This document shows positions 43,355-55,303 of a stretch of 64,000 nucleotides of DNA, piece by piece; within the stretch, counting starts at the first letter, position 1; each line of letters starts with the position of its first letter. Below the pieces are notes generated by a model. The model was not told the origin of the DNA. It saw only the letters and a list, made by a program, of their open reading frames with translations, and searched no databases. The translations under genes and the position numbers were made by a program. Source of the DNA: Pseudeuparius sepicola (taxonomy: Eukaryota > Arthropoda > Insecta > Coleoptera > Anthribidae); contig OY987303.1 in NCBI GenBank assembly GCA_963920635.1, positions 52,265,223-52,329,222 of the forward strand. Reading direction: 5' to 3'.

Positions 43355-44482
43355 GGGTGAGTCAGAATGTATAGTAAATACTTTAAAGGGGTGTTTGGCA
43401 GGTAGTTTTAAGGGGGGTCTTTCATATACATATAATTTTTCGATTTGGGCTTTCCTTGCCAAGTTATTCGGGTCTAGGGGGTGACCCAAAAGTATTTTCT
43501 TTTATTTATATCTCAATAACGGCGCTACTTAAAAATTTGAAATGTGGTATGTGTTATCTACTTACTGGAAAACGCCTTAGGGTAGTTTTATCATTTACTC
43601 AGTGCCCTAAAAAAGGGTAAAAACTAACAACCCCTATTAATTTTTTTGCTCAAACTTTTTTGAGGTTATCTTTTTGGTCATGCAGGTCCATCATTTCAGT
43701 GTATCTTTTCATTTTGCAACAAAAGTGTACTCTTGTTTCATAACGATAAAATCAACCGTTTGCGTTGAAATTGGCAAAACGTGCCCCAAAACACATGTTA
43801 ACTTCAACATTCGAAACATACAATATTTACCTACCGCTTTCAAACGTTACACATCGACTGTACCATTTAAACTGAGAAAAAAATTCCTATGAACAATGTA
43901 CCAAAACTTATTAGCTTTCAAAATTTGAACACCCTATTTCAAGAAAACCAATGCTGTTTTGACTAATGTCTAATTGGTATTTTTTTCCTTATTTTGAATG
44001 TACAGTCGATCGGTAACGTTTGAAAGCGGTAGGTAAAAATTTTATGTTTCGAATGTTGAGTTAACAGGTGTTTTGGGGCACGTTTTGCCAATTTGAATGC
44101 GAACGGTTGATTTTATCGTTATGAAACAAGAGTACACTTTTGTTGCAAAATGAAAAGATACACTGAAATGATGTACCTGCAAGACCAAAAAGATACCCTC
44201 AAAAAACTTGGAGCAAAAAATTAATAGGGGTTGTTAATGTTTTTAGGGCACTGTGTAAATGAATAAACCACCCTAAGGCGTCTTGCAGTAAATAGATAAC
44301 ACATACCAAATTTCAAATTTTTAAGTAGCGCCGTTATGGAGATATAAATAAAAAATACCCTGTAGAACCGAATAACTTGGCAAGGAAAGCCCAAATCGAA
44401 AAATATTATATGAAAGGTCCCCCTTAAAACCACCTGCCGAACACCCCTTTAAAGTATTTACTATACATTCTGACTCACCCTG
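43355..44482. mobile_element. TA-flanked foldback element
   Basis: Left end CAGGGTGAGTCAGAATGTAT after TA; the right end mirrors it at 44482, where the outside TA has been lost. Arms of about 500 bp pair (CAAATCGAAAAAT.., CTGAAATGAT). The interior is shared with 31240-32004. Non-coding. Confidence 0.8.
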
Positions 44483-44520
44483 AGTACTCGCATCATCTTC
44501 AGGGCCTTCGATACAAATTT

Positions 44521-44556
44521 ACGATATCGCAACAGTTACTGTTGTGATATCGTGGT
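44521..44556. repeat. Small hairpin
   Basis: ACGATATCGCAACAG and CTGTTGTGATATCGT pair with one mismatch around a 3-nt loop; GGTATTACC follows, a motif also near hairpins F and G. Confidence 0.65.
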
Positions 44557-46436
44557 ATTACCCCCATTATAGGGCAAATCTCAATAAGATATTATGGTAT
44601 CATTGAGCTTTTATGATTATGGAAGAAGGTGAGGAAAATGTAAATTCTTTTTCCTTTTGTGGGCTTTTAGGACCAGACAAACACCTGAAATAATAATGTA
44701 CTGACCGAACTAAAAATTTGTACAGTTGAAAAACATTCTGTGTAATAGAATGCATACATGTACGTATGTATGTATGTTATTGTTTGCTGAAATGTAAAAA
44801 GAATTGATTTCATATTTCTTAATATGAAATTATTTAATATAAACCCTTGTTTGTAGAGACTCTAGTTAGCCAATGTCTGACACTGACATAAGGATATGAC
44901 AGAAGTACAATAGATGCAGAGGACTGATTTTGCAAAAAAATAAAGTTGTCCAGATATTTTTTGTAGATATTAATATAAGACAACTAGTATGCAATGACTG
45001 GGTCACTTTAATTTTTGGAGCTATATGTTCCTTGCATTCAATATTGCTGTAATATTCTTATTAAACTGCCACATATTGGATATCTAGGGTTTCCATAAAC
45101 AAGGGCTATATTTATTAAAATAAATTTGAATTCAAATTGGCAGCGTTTTTGATTCTTGGACTATTAGTTATTCAAATTCTTTAACTTTAAGCTAGTGGCT
45201 CATTACACGAATTATTTTTCATCTTGTAGCTACTATATGAGCTTTATTGCAATCAGTAGGTATCTATAGTCGATAGCAGATATCTGACACCAAGTCAAAC
45301 AGGATATATTATTACGCTCAATTACCATATCATTCATTACTCATATCATTGATCAATTAACTAAATATCATTGCAATTTTACTTAGGACGATGGAAAATC
45401 TAATTACCTATGCGTAATTTATGTAGATGCATTAGAAATGTCAATTACCATTAAGATTTTTATTAACCGAAAACCAAGCTGAAACCAAACTACAAGCACA
45501 GGCTGTATTTTGTAAATTTTAACGTTCTAAAAGAGGTATGTACTACTACCAAAAGTTTTCTACTAGTCTACAGCGCCAATGTTTTATTTTTTAAGAATTA
45601 TTATAGCCGTAAAATTAGTGTTTTAACTCATCAAATGTATAAAAATTTGTTGTAAAACGTAATGTTAACTGGTTTGCCTAACAAGACTAGTCAATTTTTT
45701 TTTTAAGTAACAAAACATTGGTTGACTATCTGTTAAACCGTTGAAAAATCTGTTTTAGTGTCTTGTTGGGCAGATCGCAAAGGTAAAAATCCCTGTGATC
45801 AAAAGTTCGGCTAACAATTGAGCCCAAAAATTGTTATTTATATAAAAAAATATAGTTACTGTCATAGCCATTTCGTGGATGGGTATAAATGTATTGTAAA
45901 ACGGATATCGAAAATTATTTTGGTCTAAAATTATTATAGCAGTTAATTTTATTATAAACAATTTGTGAATATATCCCCTACGTCATTACGATAAATGTAA
46001 ATATGATACGTATAATTGCTGTAATACGAATATATTGATGAGCTTAAATCGACCCAGTGTCGGTTTAAATTCAGAATCCCTAACAAATTTCAAATTACAT
46101 TTAATGTACTTTATTTAACAAAAAAATAAAGGTAATCAAGCAGACACGTATTTTATTTCCCCGTTCGACCTCCAGGAATTAGTGAGAGATCAATTCAATC
46201 AACTTCGCAAAGGATTTTCAAGTTTATGGAAATACGACGTTTTAAGAAGCGACACTTCCCAAAAATAGCTTCGCTTGTATTTGCAACCCTTCCAAATTGA
46301 ATGCAAATCCGTCATAACTTTTTATTAATTGCCCGGTCTCCGAGCGTGGGGCTCTTCATTATCGTTCTGTTAACGCGAAGCACTAAAATTTTACTACTCA
46401 TCGCCGTGCAGCTGTCACTGGCCCTAAAATCGAATG
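44557..46436. other. No gene recognised
   Basis: AT-rich with a short (TGTA)n at about 44757-44775. No coding exon or element end seen. Confidence 0.45.
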
Positions 46437-46655
46437 GTAAAACCCACGATAGACTTACCCACGGCACGGGCGTAGCCAGGATTTAGTTTTGGGGGGGGGG
46501 GTTAGTTTGAGAAGTAAATAAAACAACAAAAATATACTTACATGAAATTTAATATCTATATATTCATCCGACAAACTACGACATATTTATAAAGTTCTTA
46601 ACTTTAAATGAAATGGATAAATTAACTTCGTTCCTCTGCGCTAAATCTAAAACCA

Positions 46656-46955
46656 TTAAAGAATAAATCTTCGGCTTTTTCTTTTAAATATATCCACTAC
46701 TTCATCTGCATGAATTTCTGTTCCATAGTGAATGTTCATTAGAGCCAAACCATTAAGTCTGTTTTCACTTGTAGTGTTTCGTAAATAGTTTTTCAGTCTC
46801 CTTAGGCTCGAGAAAGACCTTTCTGGGGTAGCAGTGGATACAGGAATGGTAGCCAAGATTTGTAGTAATGTGTAAATATTAGGATAAAGGTTTTTATCGC
46901 ACATGTCTAGGCATTCCAAACTAGATTTCGGGGTAGGCAGTCTTCTTATCAGCAT
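46656..46955 (-). pseudogene. hAT transposase C-terminal dimerisation domain (copy A)
   Basis: 99 codons reading LPTPKSSLECLDMCDKNLYP, then the hATC signature ATPERSFSSLRRLKNYLR and NRLNGLALMNIHY. This domain mediates transposase dimerisation in hAT enzymes. The RNase H-like catalytic core is absent. The frame overlaps the upstream one (46921-47166) in a different register, marking an internal deletion. Copy B differs at only a few residues. Confidence 0.85.
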
Positions 46956-47166
46956 GCAAGGTAGCTGAAGCTTTGATAGCTAAATCCAAATTAGTTTCTT
47001 TATTAGAAACCCCTTGACCTTGACTACACCACTTTTTCCAGTAGTCCATACCTTTAGGTTTATCACCCTTCCTTTTTTTCCCCTCCATTTTTCGACAGTA
47101 ATAATGATTCACGTATCTATCCTTAACAAGGTCATCGAATAACAGTGCACTAAAATAATTACTCAC
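46921..47166 (-). pseudogene. hAT element upstream coding remnant (copy A)
   Basis: An 81-codon frame reading FSALLFDDLVKDRYVNHYYC then MDYWKKWCSQGQGVSNKETN before going out of frame with the dimerisation domain. No initiating ATG is clear; it abuts the deleted transcription start region. No domain recognised. Confidence 0.5.
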
Positions 47167-47267
47167 TTACACGGTACACTTAATTTTCTTCACTATTTTC
47201 ACTTTTATTCGCTTCGAGTTCGCATGGAACAATACTGCCGTAAGCGCGGTCACGCGCCGCGGCGCCG

Positions 47268-47323
47268 CTTATATAGCAGCCCAGTAGCCGTCCAGAAACT
47301 TCCACGAACTTCCACAAAGTTCC
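47268..47323 (-). promoter_or_regulatory. Heat-shock-element-like array and TATA box of hAT H1 (copy A)
   Basis: On the minus strand, seven contiguous pentamers GGAAC TTTGT GGAAG TTCGT and GGAAG TTTCT GGACG (47323-47289) alternate nGAAn and nTTCn, with TATATAAG about 13 bp downstream (47276-47269). See copy B for detail. Confidence 0.65.
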
Positions 47324-47771
47324 GCTCATTTCGACCGAGGGGCGTGGCGAATAATCGAGAAACAACGCAAAGTGTCCCTACAATACAAAATAGTTCGGCT
47401 GCAACTGCGTCTGCCTCTCGTCAAAAGATGGCGCTAGGCGCTACTATTACTACATATATTCAAACGTCATAATAATTTAACTCTTCACTCCTCGTATTTT
47501 TTCGGTATAATATTAGGTAATATTTTGCTTATTTCGGGGGGGGGGGGGGGTTGAACCCCCGAAACCCCCCCCTTGGCTACGCCCGTGACCCACGGTATGT
47601 CAGTAACGAATCCGAAAACAAGGCAAATCTGCGCATCTACGTCAGTTGCGAGTCACGAATTCAAAATGCGGTTGTGTTTTACGATTTTTTATAGTTTACA
47701 GTTTAATGTGTCAAGAAAAAAGTGTAAACAACTGCCAGTCCAGCTCGACAGTGCTTTAAAATAGGCCAGAA

Positions 47772-47909
47772 ATGCCGGGATGTGCAGTCAGCGTTTGTCC
47801 AAATAATAACAGAAACAGTAAGGGAACGGAAATTAAGTACTATAGATTTCCCAAGGACAATAATCTTGCCAAAAAATTGATTGCTGCATGCCGCAGACAA
47901 GACATATAG
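47772..47909 (+). pseudogene. THAP zinc-finger start of a P-element transposase, truncated
   Basis: ATG at 47772 starts MPGCAVSVCPNNNRNSKG followed by TEIKYYRFPKDNNLAKK and a Trp-to-Leu changed ...LIAACRRQD, then a stop after 45 codons. CxxxxC at residues 4-9 and the YRFPKD motif are the C2CH THAP-domain signature, the sequence-specific DNA-binding module at the N-terminus of P-element transposases. The second half of the domain (Cys, His and the AVPTIF box) is missing, as is the catalytic region. Only the first coding segment has been kept in this MITE-sized derivative. Confidence 0.78.
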
Positions 47910-47991
47910 AGCAATTTAAATTCTGACTCGCAACTGACGCGTCACAAGATGCGCAATGACATACCGTGGGTAAGTTTATCGTGGTAAAACC

Positions 47992-48200
47992 GACATCGGT
48001 TTACCTAGTTACCGACAGATTTACTCTGTACACCGCAAGGACCTTTTGACGAGATCCTAAACCGAGACAGAGCAAAAAATAGTTCTACGGACTTCTGGTT
48101 CATTTGAAAATATAAAATAAGGAGTGTCCCAACGTAGGTAAGTGAAAAATGGCTTGAAACACAATATAGTATGAGAGCCGGCCGCATGATTTCAACTCTC
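47992..48200. other. Short interval between elements
   Basis: No feature recognised. Confidence 0.4.
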
Positions 48201-48720
48201 ATTAGATTATAGAATAAGATGTTATGTAAAATGTAAGCAGTAGGTATATTTCTTTACTTGAAGCGAGTAGGTTGCCTCAATTAATATGGGCCCGATCATT
48301 GTTATTTAAAGAAGCTGTGGTTAATTTTTAGTCAAATCTACTCTCATATGATAGATGTAGAACAAAATAGGAAAAAAGGCCCATATGGAGCAACAATATT
48401 TAGGGTCCCTTGGTCCTTTAGAAATCCGATCGGCGTATTTTCGGGACCCCGAAAATCCTGGAAAGACGGAGGCAAGTCTGGACCTCGGGAACGCGAGTTC
48501 CATATACCGTTTGGGAAATCTGACGGTACGGCGAGATGGCCGGAGAACGGGTCAACATATTTAACGAAACTTTTTCATATAAATTATATCCCGTTTCGAA
48601 TTATTAAAGATTTTCGGCGAAAAAAACGACCAACGCAGGTAGGACGCATCTTTTTTACGTAATTGGTCGGCAAGTCCAAAAACTGTCAGAAATTGCCCTT
48701 TTTCGCCGAGCTACAGCTAA

Positions 48721-49586
48721 TAGACCGGGAGATAGTGACAGATTTTTGGACGTGATTTTACTCAGTATGCCTTGCAAAGGGCATTATGTGGCACATATTC
48801 TCACAATAATAAGGTATGAATCAGAGAGTCATCCTGGGTTCTTCATGTGAAAAACTGAGTTTTCAATTATTCGGAAAATATGCGTTTTGATGCGATTTTA
48901 TACAGGCTGCCATGTGTTTTATAATGAAGTTCAAAATAGAAAATTCCTCGGAAAACCATAGGCATACCGTTGGGGTGGGTCCAAAGGGCTATTATTGCCA
49001 CGTGATCTTGTATTTTAATAATTAATTTTTCCACGTTTCTGAACAGGCTGCCAATGAGGAGTATGTGCAAGTTCTTATTATGAAAATGCTGAAAAAAAGA
49101 TGGCATACCTTTCTCGCATGTCCAAGTACTGTTTAAATTGAATGTTATTTAATCATTTAAACTCGTTATTCGATGTAAAGTGTGACATGCATGCGCAAAC
49201 GGTATGCCATCTTTTCTTCAGCAGTTTCATAACAAGAACTTGCATACTTCTCATTGGCAGCCTGTTCAGAAACGTGGAAAAATTTATTATTAAAATACAA
49301 GATCACGTGGCAATAATGCATTTTGGGCCCACCCTAACGGTATGCCTATGGTTTTCCGAGGAATTTTCTATTTTGAACTTCATTATAAAACACATGGCAG
49401 CCTGTATAAAATCATATCAAAACGCATATTTTTCGAATAATTGAAAACTCAGTTTTTCACATGAAGAACCCAGGATGACTCTCTGATTCATACCTTATTA
49501 TTGTGAGAATATGTGACACATAATGCCCTTTGCAAGGCATACTGAGTAAAATCACGTCCAAAAATCTGTCACTATCTCCCGGTCCA
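48721..49586. mobile_element. Foldback nested in the composite element
   Basis: TAGACCGGGAGATAGTGACA pairs with TGTCACTATCTCCCGGTCCA; arms of about 385 bp match with few differences, around a loop of about 90 bp at 49106-49195. The mirrored frames at 48867-49106 and 49142-49444 are the two arms, not genes. Confidence 0.8.
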
Positions 49587-49669
49587 TAAGTTATTTCGGC
49601 TCAGGGCTCTGTGGTCGGGATTTTTAGCTTCCCTCAAGTCTTCAGGTGAGGTGCAGATGCTTCCGGTGC

Positions 49670-50729
49670 CAGAACTGGGCAAACTACTTTTAAAAAGTAG
49701 TTGAGTACAACTACTAACTACTTCAACAAAAAAGTAGTTTCACTACTAACTACTTAGTAGTTAGTAGTTAAAAAGATAACTACTTTTTTACCTATGTACT
49801 TTGAAAAAAGACGTAAGTTTATTGACTTCTGACTATTAATAAAAAAACAAAAAAGATCGAAGACAAATTTTCTAATAAATTGACCTAATCCCTACATTTT
49901 TGGTACAGCGATTAGTACAGCGAAATACAGTTTGTCCCAAAATTAGCTTGCCATAATTTACCAGCGCATTCTGCTACCCAAAAAAAAAATGAAAAAAGTT
50001 CCTATATTCCCAGAACGAGCAAAGATAAAATTCTGAAATTTGGTATGTGATATACATGTGAGATTTGACATTCACGCAGATCGAGATAGTTTGACATTCT
50101 TCATCATAGGCCTCCCAAATGGTCAAGAGGTTAAAACTACCCTAATCTTCTCCCAGGTAAATCGCACACCAAATCTCAGATTTTCATGCACCTTTCGCCT
50201 TTAAGTTAGGGAGCTAAGTAATCACTGATGGGAAGTAGTTAGATTAACAAAAAGTAGTTAGATTACTGGAAAGTAGTTATATTGCTTTATGTAGTTTTTA
50301 GGTGTTAGTTAACTACTTCTTCGACAAAATTTTTGAGTATTTTACAAAATTAAAAATGTAGTTGAGTATAACTACTAACATGAAAGAAGTAGTTTGAGTA
50401 CAACCGTTGAGTGAAGGAATAACGAGGCGCATCTATAATGCGGAGATTTTGAGCCAGATTTCTATGCCCCGGCCAATTGCTTTAGGGCGACTTAATGAAC
50501 GAGAAACTGCATCAATTCGTTCTAAACCAGTTGACCGGGATCTCTCGGCACTGAGATTTATATCCCGGGCGACGCCTTAGAACATGATCGATGAGAAACC
50601 GCCTCTCGGCATTGACATTGTGGACTCGCTATTATACGTGACGTTAGCGCCTCTTATTATTTTTCACTCAACGGTACAACTACTTTTCCTGAAAAAATTA
50701 ACTACGTAGTTAACTACTGCCCAGCTCTG
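49670..50729. mobile_element. hAT-like element with AGTAGTT subterminal repeats
   Basis: Ends CAGAACTGGGC and GCCCAGCTCTG, flanked by near-matching octamers CCGGTGCC and CCGCTGCC (7 of 8). Many copies of AGTAGTT or its complement AACTACT lie within 150 bp of the left end and in the right part (50220-50410 and 50650-50720), like transposase-binding arrays. Non-coding, about 1.06 kb. Confidence 0.65.
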
Positions 50730-51106
50730 CCGCTGCCCTCGAAAAATCAAAAAATGAGAAAAACACGCAATTTCTAAGAGCGGTTCCTCAGGATTTCCCG
50801 TCAATTTCGGTAATTCTACAGCCGTCCCGTTTCTCAAAACTTGAAAACAGGGAGTCGGGAAATTTGATTAAATATCGGATTTTCCAGGAAGAAATTTACC
50901 ACCTCCTTCGATTTTTAGAACGGCATTTTTCGATTTTATCAAAATACTTTTGCGAAAACGTAGTAAATATGTTCGTGGGAACTTCTTTAAATAACAATGA
51001 TCGGGCCCATATTAATTGAGGCAACCTACTCGCTTCAAGTAAAGAAATATACTCTCTACATTTTACATGCGTAACATCTTATTATATAATCTTATGGTAG
51101 TGTTTA

Positions 51107-51175
51107 TGGTACAAGGACGAAAAGTTGAGTTTTTCGGACGACGAGTTCGAAAAACTACTTTTCGTCCGAGTATCA
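51107..51175. repeat. Structured hairpin B
   Basis: TGGTAC, a 2x2 loop (aa/ga), GGACGAAAAG, a 4/2 asymmetric loop (ttga/ta), GTTTTTCG, an 11-nt loop, then the complements ending GTATCA. The positions and bases of the 2x2 loop are the same as in hairpin C, although the stems differ in sequence. Confidence 0.85.
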
Positions 51176-53626
51176 TATAATATTTTTTGTTTGAATGTGT
51201 TTAGATAATATATTTAAAAAGTAGACAATTGAAATCAGAAATAACGCTCTATATTTTTTCATTGCAATAAATCTTAGTTACCTATGAACTTCTAGTCGGC
51301 CACTGAATAGAGAAAGCTATTGATCTGTCAAAGAGCAATCAGGGCAAATCTTAGACAAGAAAAGAGAGGACGCCGTATTACCGACCGGCACATCGCACGA
51401 CAGGCCAGTGGCGTAGCATAAAACGCGTTTTTAGCCAATATAACAAAAATGTTAAAAATGAAAACATAGTTAATTTTGACTTACATGGTAATTTAAAGTA
51501 TTGTTATTTATTTGCAGATAATTTCCCCAATGTAAAGCTAGTGTCAAGTGCTGAAATATATTTATTTGTAGCGATTTCAAATCAATCAAAATAAAATAAA
51601 TAATGCACGCCTATGGAAACCAGACCATATTTTATGAAACTATCTTAATCAGTTAAACGATTTTCAATAAAAGCGATGTTAAAAAATAATTATATTTGTG
51701 CTAATTTGTGTTAATGCACTTTATGATACTAAAAGGTAGAAGAAATTGAAGAAGTTATATTGAGAAAAAATAAAGTTTTAGGGCTTCTTTCAAAGGTACC
51801 TACCTACATTGTTAAATATTTACGTGTGAAACGAAATCCCGAGCTTTTTCAACCAAACCCTGAACAATATACCCTCGTAAGAGTATATTTTCCCTTAATC
51901 ACTGTTGCTTTTAATTCACAAATTCTCGAAATTAACTCACAACGTGCTCGCTTTGTTTGCCACATATAAAATGGCGGCCGTTCAATATGACGTAACAAAA
52001 TCTATACATGGCAGGGTACGCAAGCGCAGTGTCGTCTCTCATTCCTTGTCTAAGGGGCAAATATTTATTATAATTTTAATAAAATAATGGGGGATGGAAA
52101 TCTTCTTTTGTAGTAGAGGACTACGTGGATGAGTCACATAATAATAAACTTGAAATAAGTTATAAAATATTAAACCTGTCATACACTTCCCCAACTCCAC
52201 ATACCATCATATCACAAGATTCATATTCATGGTACTCACATAAAGAATACACCATTTTAGGAGGAACTAGAAAAAATACAAAAACCTGCTGCTCTTTAAA
52301 CTCAAAATATAGATACACAAAAAACAAAAACCGTTACTACACCCCAATCCGTTGTAAGTGAAAATACAGCGTTCGTTTAAAAAGCCTGAATAGAAATAAT
52401 AATCCAGACACACCACCGACAAACGTCAATATTTGATACATTCGAACAAAACAAATTGTGTTGAAGCCTTTTCTGCGCAAGATACGAGAAAATTTTACTA
52501 AGAAAAGTTATTCAGAATAGAAAATTATGAACACGTACAAAGTTTGAGACTAGTCGACTTACTTTGCAGGATACGGGAAATTTGTTCGACTGCACCGATT
52601 CATATGCCAATCTGTGGTCCATGTATTTTCATTAGGAAATTATATTCTCGATTTATTTTTACTTAACAATAATTATGTATACCATTGTGGCTCTGACTGA
52701 CCACGTAATATTTAGGAGCAGAACTATCTTTTTGGATGTTTACAACTTATTGCCTAAACCAAAATATGTCTCTATTAAGAGAAAGTCAGAGAAATGAAAA
52801 ATATAACTCGAGTCATATAACTTGGAATCTATGTCTGTTGTATTCTGAAAGGGTTGCTCTCTGAAGAGACGCCTTACAGACTTCCTGAGCCATATTGGGG
52901 AGTGACCTAGATTTGCCGGGCGCCTGTTTGGCCACAACCCGAAATAGGACGCTTTTTGCTTCCTATATCGATCTCCTATCTAAAGCCGACGGTGGCAGAC
53001 CAACAGTTATCAACAGATTTACCTCGACAAGTAAGTTTCAACATGGTTTGAAATACAACATCGACCACCTCGAATAAATGGTTCTTCAGGGTGTTTACAA
53101 CAGAACCTGAAATTAATACTTAGATTAGATAATTCTATTAGGATGAAAATCTGGCAGCGATATTAAGACTGACTTAAAAATAACTGCGCACTATTTCTAT
53201 AATAATTTAATCTGTAGACATGAGCCAATATAATGGCAAAGTGAAACAGCACCCAAATACACAACAAAATTAAGCAAGGGACGATGTTGTGGAACGGTGT
53301 GTATCAAAAATTCATGCCGATTTTTTTATTTTTCTGAAAATTGAGCAGACTTGTTCAAAACAGTCAAAATATGACCTAATAACTTCTCCCTCGACTTATT
53401 TCTGCTGAAGCAAGGCGCTCTGAATGCGTTTCTCAGAATAAACACCTCTCGCAGACTTCCCGGAGCCAGTTCGCGAGCGACCCAGATTTGAATGGCGCCT
53501 GTTGTTTGGCCACTGTACGCGAAATGGGACGTTTTTTGTTTGCTGTCTATCGATTGGTATCTTTGAAAAGAATACAGCTATGTTTCGAGCCAAGAAATCT
53601 CTGACGAACACCACAAATTACTAAAA
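51176..53626. other. No gene recognised; diverged direct repeat
   Basis: About 150 bp at 52855-52975 resembles 53425-53560 in direct orientation (CAGACTTCC, GGCGCCTGTT, CGAAAT(A/G)GGACG, TTTTTTG). CAGTGGCGTAGC at about 51412 is a hAT-type end motif without a visible partner. No coding region supported. Confidence 0.4.
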
Positions 53627-54035
53627 TATTTTTCTTGAAATCGGCAGTAAAGTGTCCCAAAATCGTCATTAAAAGCTCAGAAATGGGCATTAAAGTAGCC
53701 CATTATTGTACGGTTTTTTCAATAAGTAGGCTTTGGCGAGATGTAAACATCAAACGTCAGACGCGGATCCATCGCGCGTCAAAAGTGACCAAATATTCAA
53801 AACCCAGCCACAAAAGGCCCATTTAACTTTTCGTACATATTGCGAAATTGTTACCTATACCAGCGCAATCTTTTAGTATAAATATTTTAGTAGGTTTTAA
53901 TATCGACAGATTTGCTGTGGAGGCTGCACAACAGGCAGCAATTTGGTTTGTCTGTTCGAAGACCACTTGACCCAGGTAGAGCGATCATCAAAGTCAAGCA
54001 ACGCCGCCCGCAGTTGGATAATAGTTATTTATGTA
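53627..54035. repeat. Body of hairpin element, inverted copy of 20054-20540
   Basis: Runs from CTTGAAATCGGCAGTAAAGT to AAGTCAAGCAACGCCGC and abuts the second copy of hairpin C, as at 20 kb but inverted. The internal small stem-loop of the first copy is not preserved here. Confidence 0.75.
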
Positions 54036-54165
54036 CCTCGGCACTGAAGTTCTTTTTATGACTCATGTGGTTTATTTGCCTCAGCTAGAGGCCTCGGCAA
54101 CTAAATTCCACATGAGTCATAAAAAGTTGAACTTCAGTGCCTTGGTACATAAATAACTATTATCC
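54036..54165. repeat. Structured hairpin C, copy 2 (inverted)
   Basis: Same stem as 19935-20053 in reverse orientation, so the larger side of the asymmetric loop is on the right arm. The basal stem here extends further, to GGATAATAGTTATTTATGTA and its complement, probably showing the complete basal stem that copy 1 has lost on its right. Confidence 0.85.
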
Positions 54166-54630
54166 ATGCCTTTCGCTCTTCTTTATTTATTAATACACAC
54201 ATCAAAAGAATCTAAGGGACAAGGATAAAAATTATTAAATAAAACACAATTTTCTAAATAGACTTCCAGAAGAATTAAGAAATTTTTCAAATTTACATAG
54301 TTTCCAGAAAAAAATATGCATGTTTTTGTAACACATAATTGACAACAATAGAGCAGCATTAAATACCTAATAATTAATACAGAGTATTACCAGAGAACAA
54401 CCAAGTAAGAGAATACAAACTCGGGGTGCGGTCATTGTTGTCGCTCAGCCAGCGGCCGCCATTACTTTGGAGGAGAAGTCAGGCCCGTATTTAAATAAAA
54501 TTGAAATAAATGGTTCAGGTCTGTAAAGTAGAAATTAAACGGAATGTATTTAGAAAAACAAAACTTGAAGAAACAATATTACATTAGAAACGAACGGTGT
54601 GTATGTTTTGAAAAATAGCAATAATATATC
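54166..54630. other. No gene recognised
   Basis: AT-rich with a short GC-richer piece at 54420-54480; nothing identified. Confidence 0.4.
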
Positions 54631-55303
54631 CGTTAATAGGGTGTCTACTTTTAAGTGTATACAAATCGATAAAAAATGTATTTTGTGAGATATTTTCAAA
54701 AGCCTTTTTTTTTACTTTTGTCAAAATGCAAATCCAGGGACGGCTACGATTTTTTTTATACCCCGATTTTCACAAAAATCATTTAGCGATTTTTTTCTTT
54801 AAAATCTGACACAACAGCGTTAATCAGGACACCCAAAACCCCCATATACTAAATTTGAACAAAAAATGTAGAGGGTGTTCGGTTCTACACCGTGTTAAAG
54901 TTGAGCAAAATAGTGACTTCAAAGGCACCTGGCGAGTCAAGCGTGCCATGGAATTATTTCAAAACAGTGGACGAATTAACAGGACTACCCAAAGTGTTGA
55001 TGGAAGAAATTGCAAGAAGAAATATACAGGATGTTTTTCTCTACAGCGTCTCAAATTTTCGATTTTTTTCGAATTTTATGCTGGTCAAGTTTGCCATTTA
55101 AAAAAATCAAGTCGGTTACCATGGCAACCACATTTTTTGTGCTACGAAAGATTGCTTGATATCACTAAACGGGAAATAATTTCCCCTAACACATTTATTA
55201 AAACAAGTTTTTCATATGAGGAATATTTTAAGAAATATAAGCAATATTCCACAATTTCTATCCACACTGTAAGTGTCCCAGAATAAAACTGAATCACCCT
55301 GTA
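54631..55303. repeat. Repeat family shared with 61334-61780
   Basis: GCAAATCCAGGG.CGGC..CGA, CATTTAGCGATTTTTTT, AAATCTGACAC and GGCGAGTCAAG occur in the same order at both places. It ends TGAATCACCCTGTATA, an element terminus. The 143-codon frame at 54855-55286 lies in this repeat and is not kept in the other copy. Confidence 0.7.

Larger units (their letters stand above)
46465..47587 (-). mobile_element. hAT element H1, copy A
   Basis: Ends CACGGGCGTAGCCA(G/A)G and inverse, followed by G or C runs; perfect 8-bp duplication ACCCACGG at 46457-46464 and 47588-47595. 1123 bp. It sits 20 bp inside the left TIR of the P-element derivative, so it is younger. Nearly identical to copy B (58837) and copy C (63603), implying recent activity. 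Confidence 0.92.
46445..47983. mobile_element. P-element derivative with THAP exon, split by a hAT
   Basis: Ends CACGATA(G/A)ACTTACCCACGG are inverted at both sides and followed by TATGTCA. The element is flanked by a perfect 8-bp direct repeat GTAAAACC (46437-46444, 47984-47991). CA...TG ends, an 8-bp target duplication, an internal 16-bp subterminal inverted repeat (CGTCAGTTGCGAGTCA at 47640 against 47924) and a THAP coding start together identify a P element. Without the nested hAT and its duplication it is only about 408 bp, so it is a deleted, non-autonomous copy. Confidence 0.85.
48201..51095. mobile_element. Large composite element with inverted ends
   Basis: ATTAGATTATAGAATAAGAT and TTCTTTACTTGAAGCGAGTA with GGTTGCCTCAATTAATATGG on the left mirror 50985-51095 on the right. 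The arms stay complementary for about 120 bp, with GGGCCCGATCATTGTTATTT. The interior holds a foldback (48721-49586) and a hAT-like element (49670-50729). No transposase seen. Confidence 0.7.

Noticed and set aside
47224..47472. An 81-82 codon open frame (MEQYCRKRGHAPRRR...) repeated nearly identically here, at 58959-59204 and at 63715-63960
   Set aside because: It lies antisense to the promoter region of the hAT H1 element. Its conservation reflects recent copies, not selection on a protein.
48867..49444. Two similar open frames on opposite strands (...IGSLFRNVEK...)
   Set aside because: They are the two complementary arms of one foldback; the shared protein text is a by-product of the palindrome.
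54855..55286. A 143-codon open frame, one of the longest in the window
   Set aside because: It sits in a repeat shared with 61.3-61.8 kb, where the frame is not preserved, and it shows no domain.
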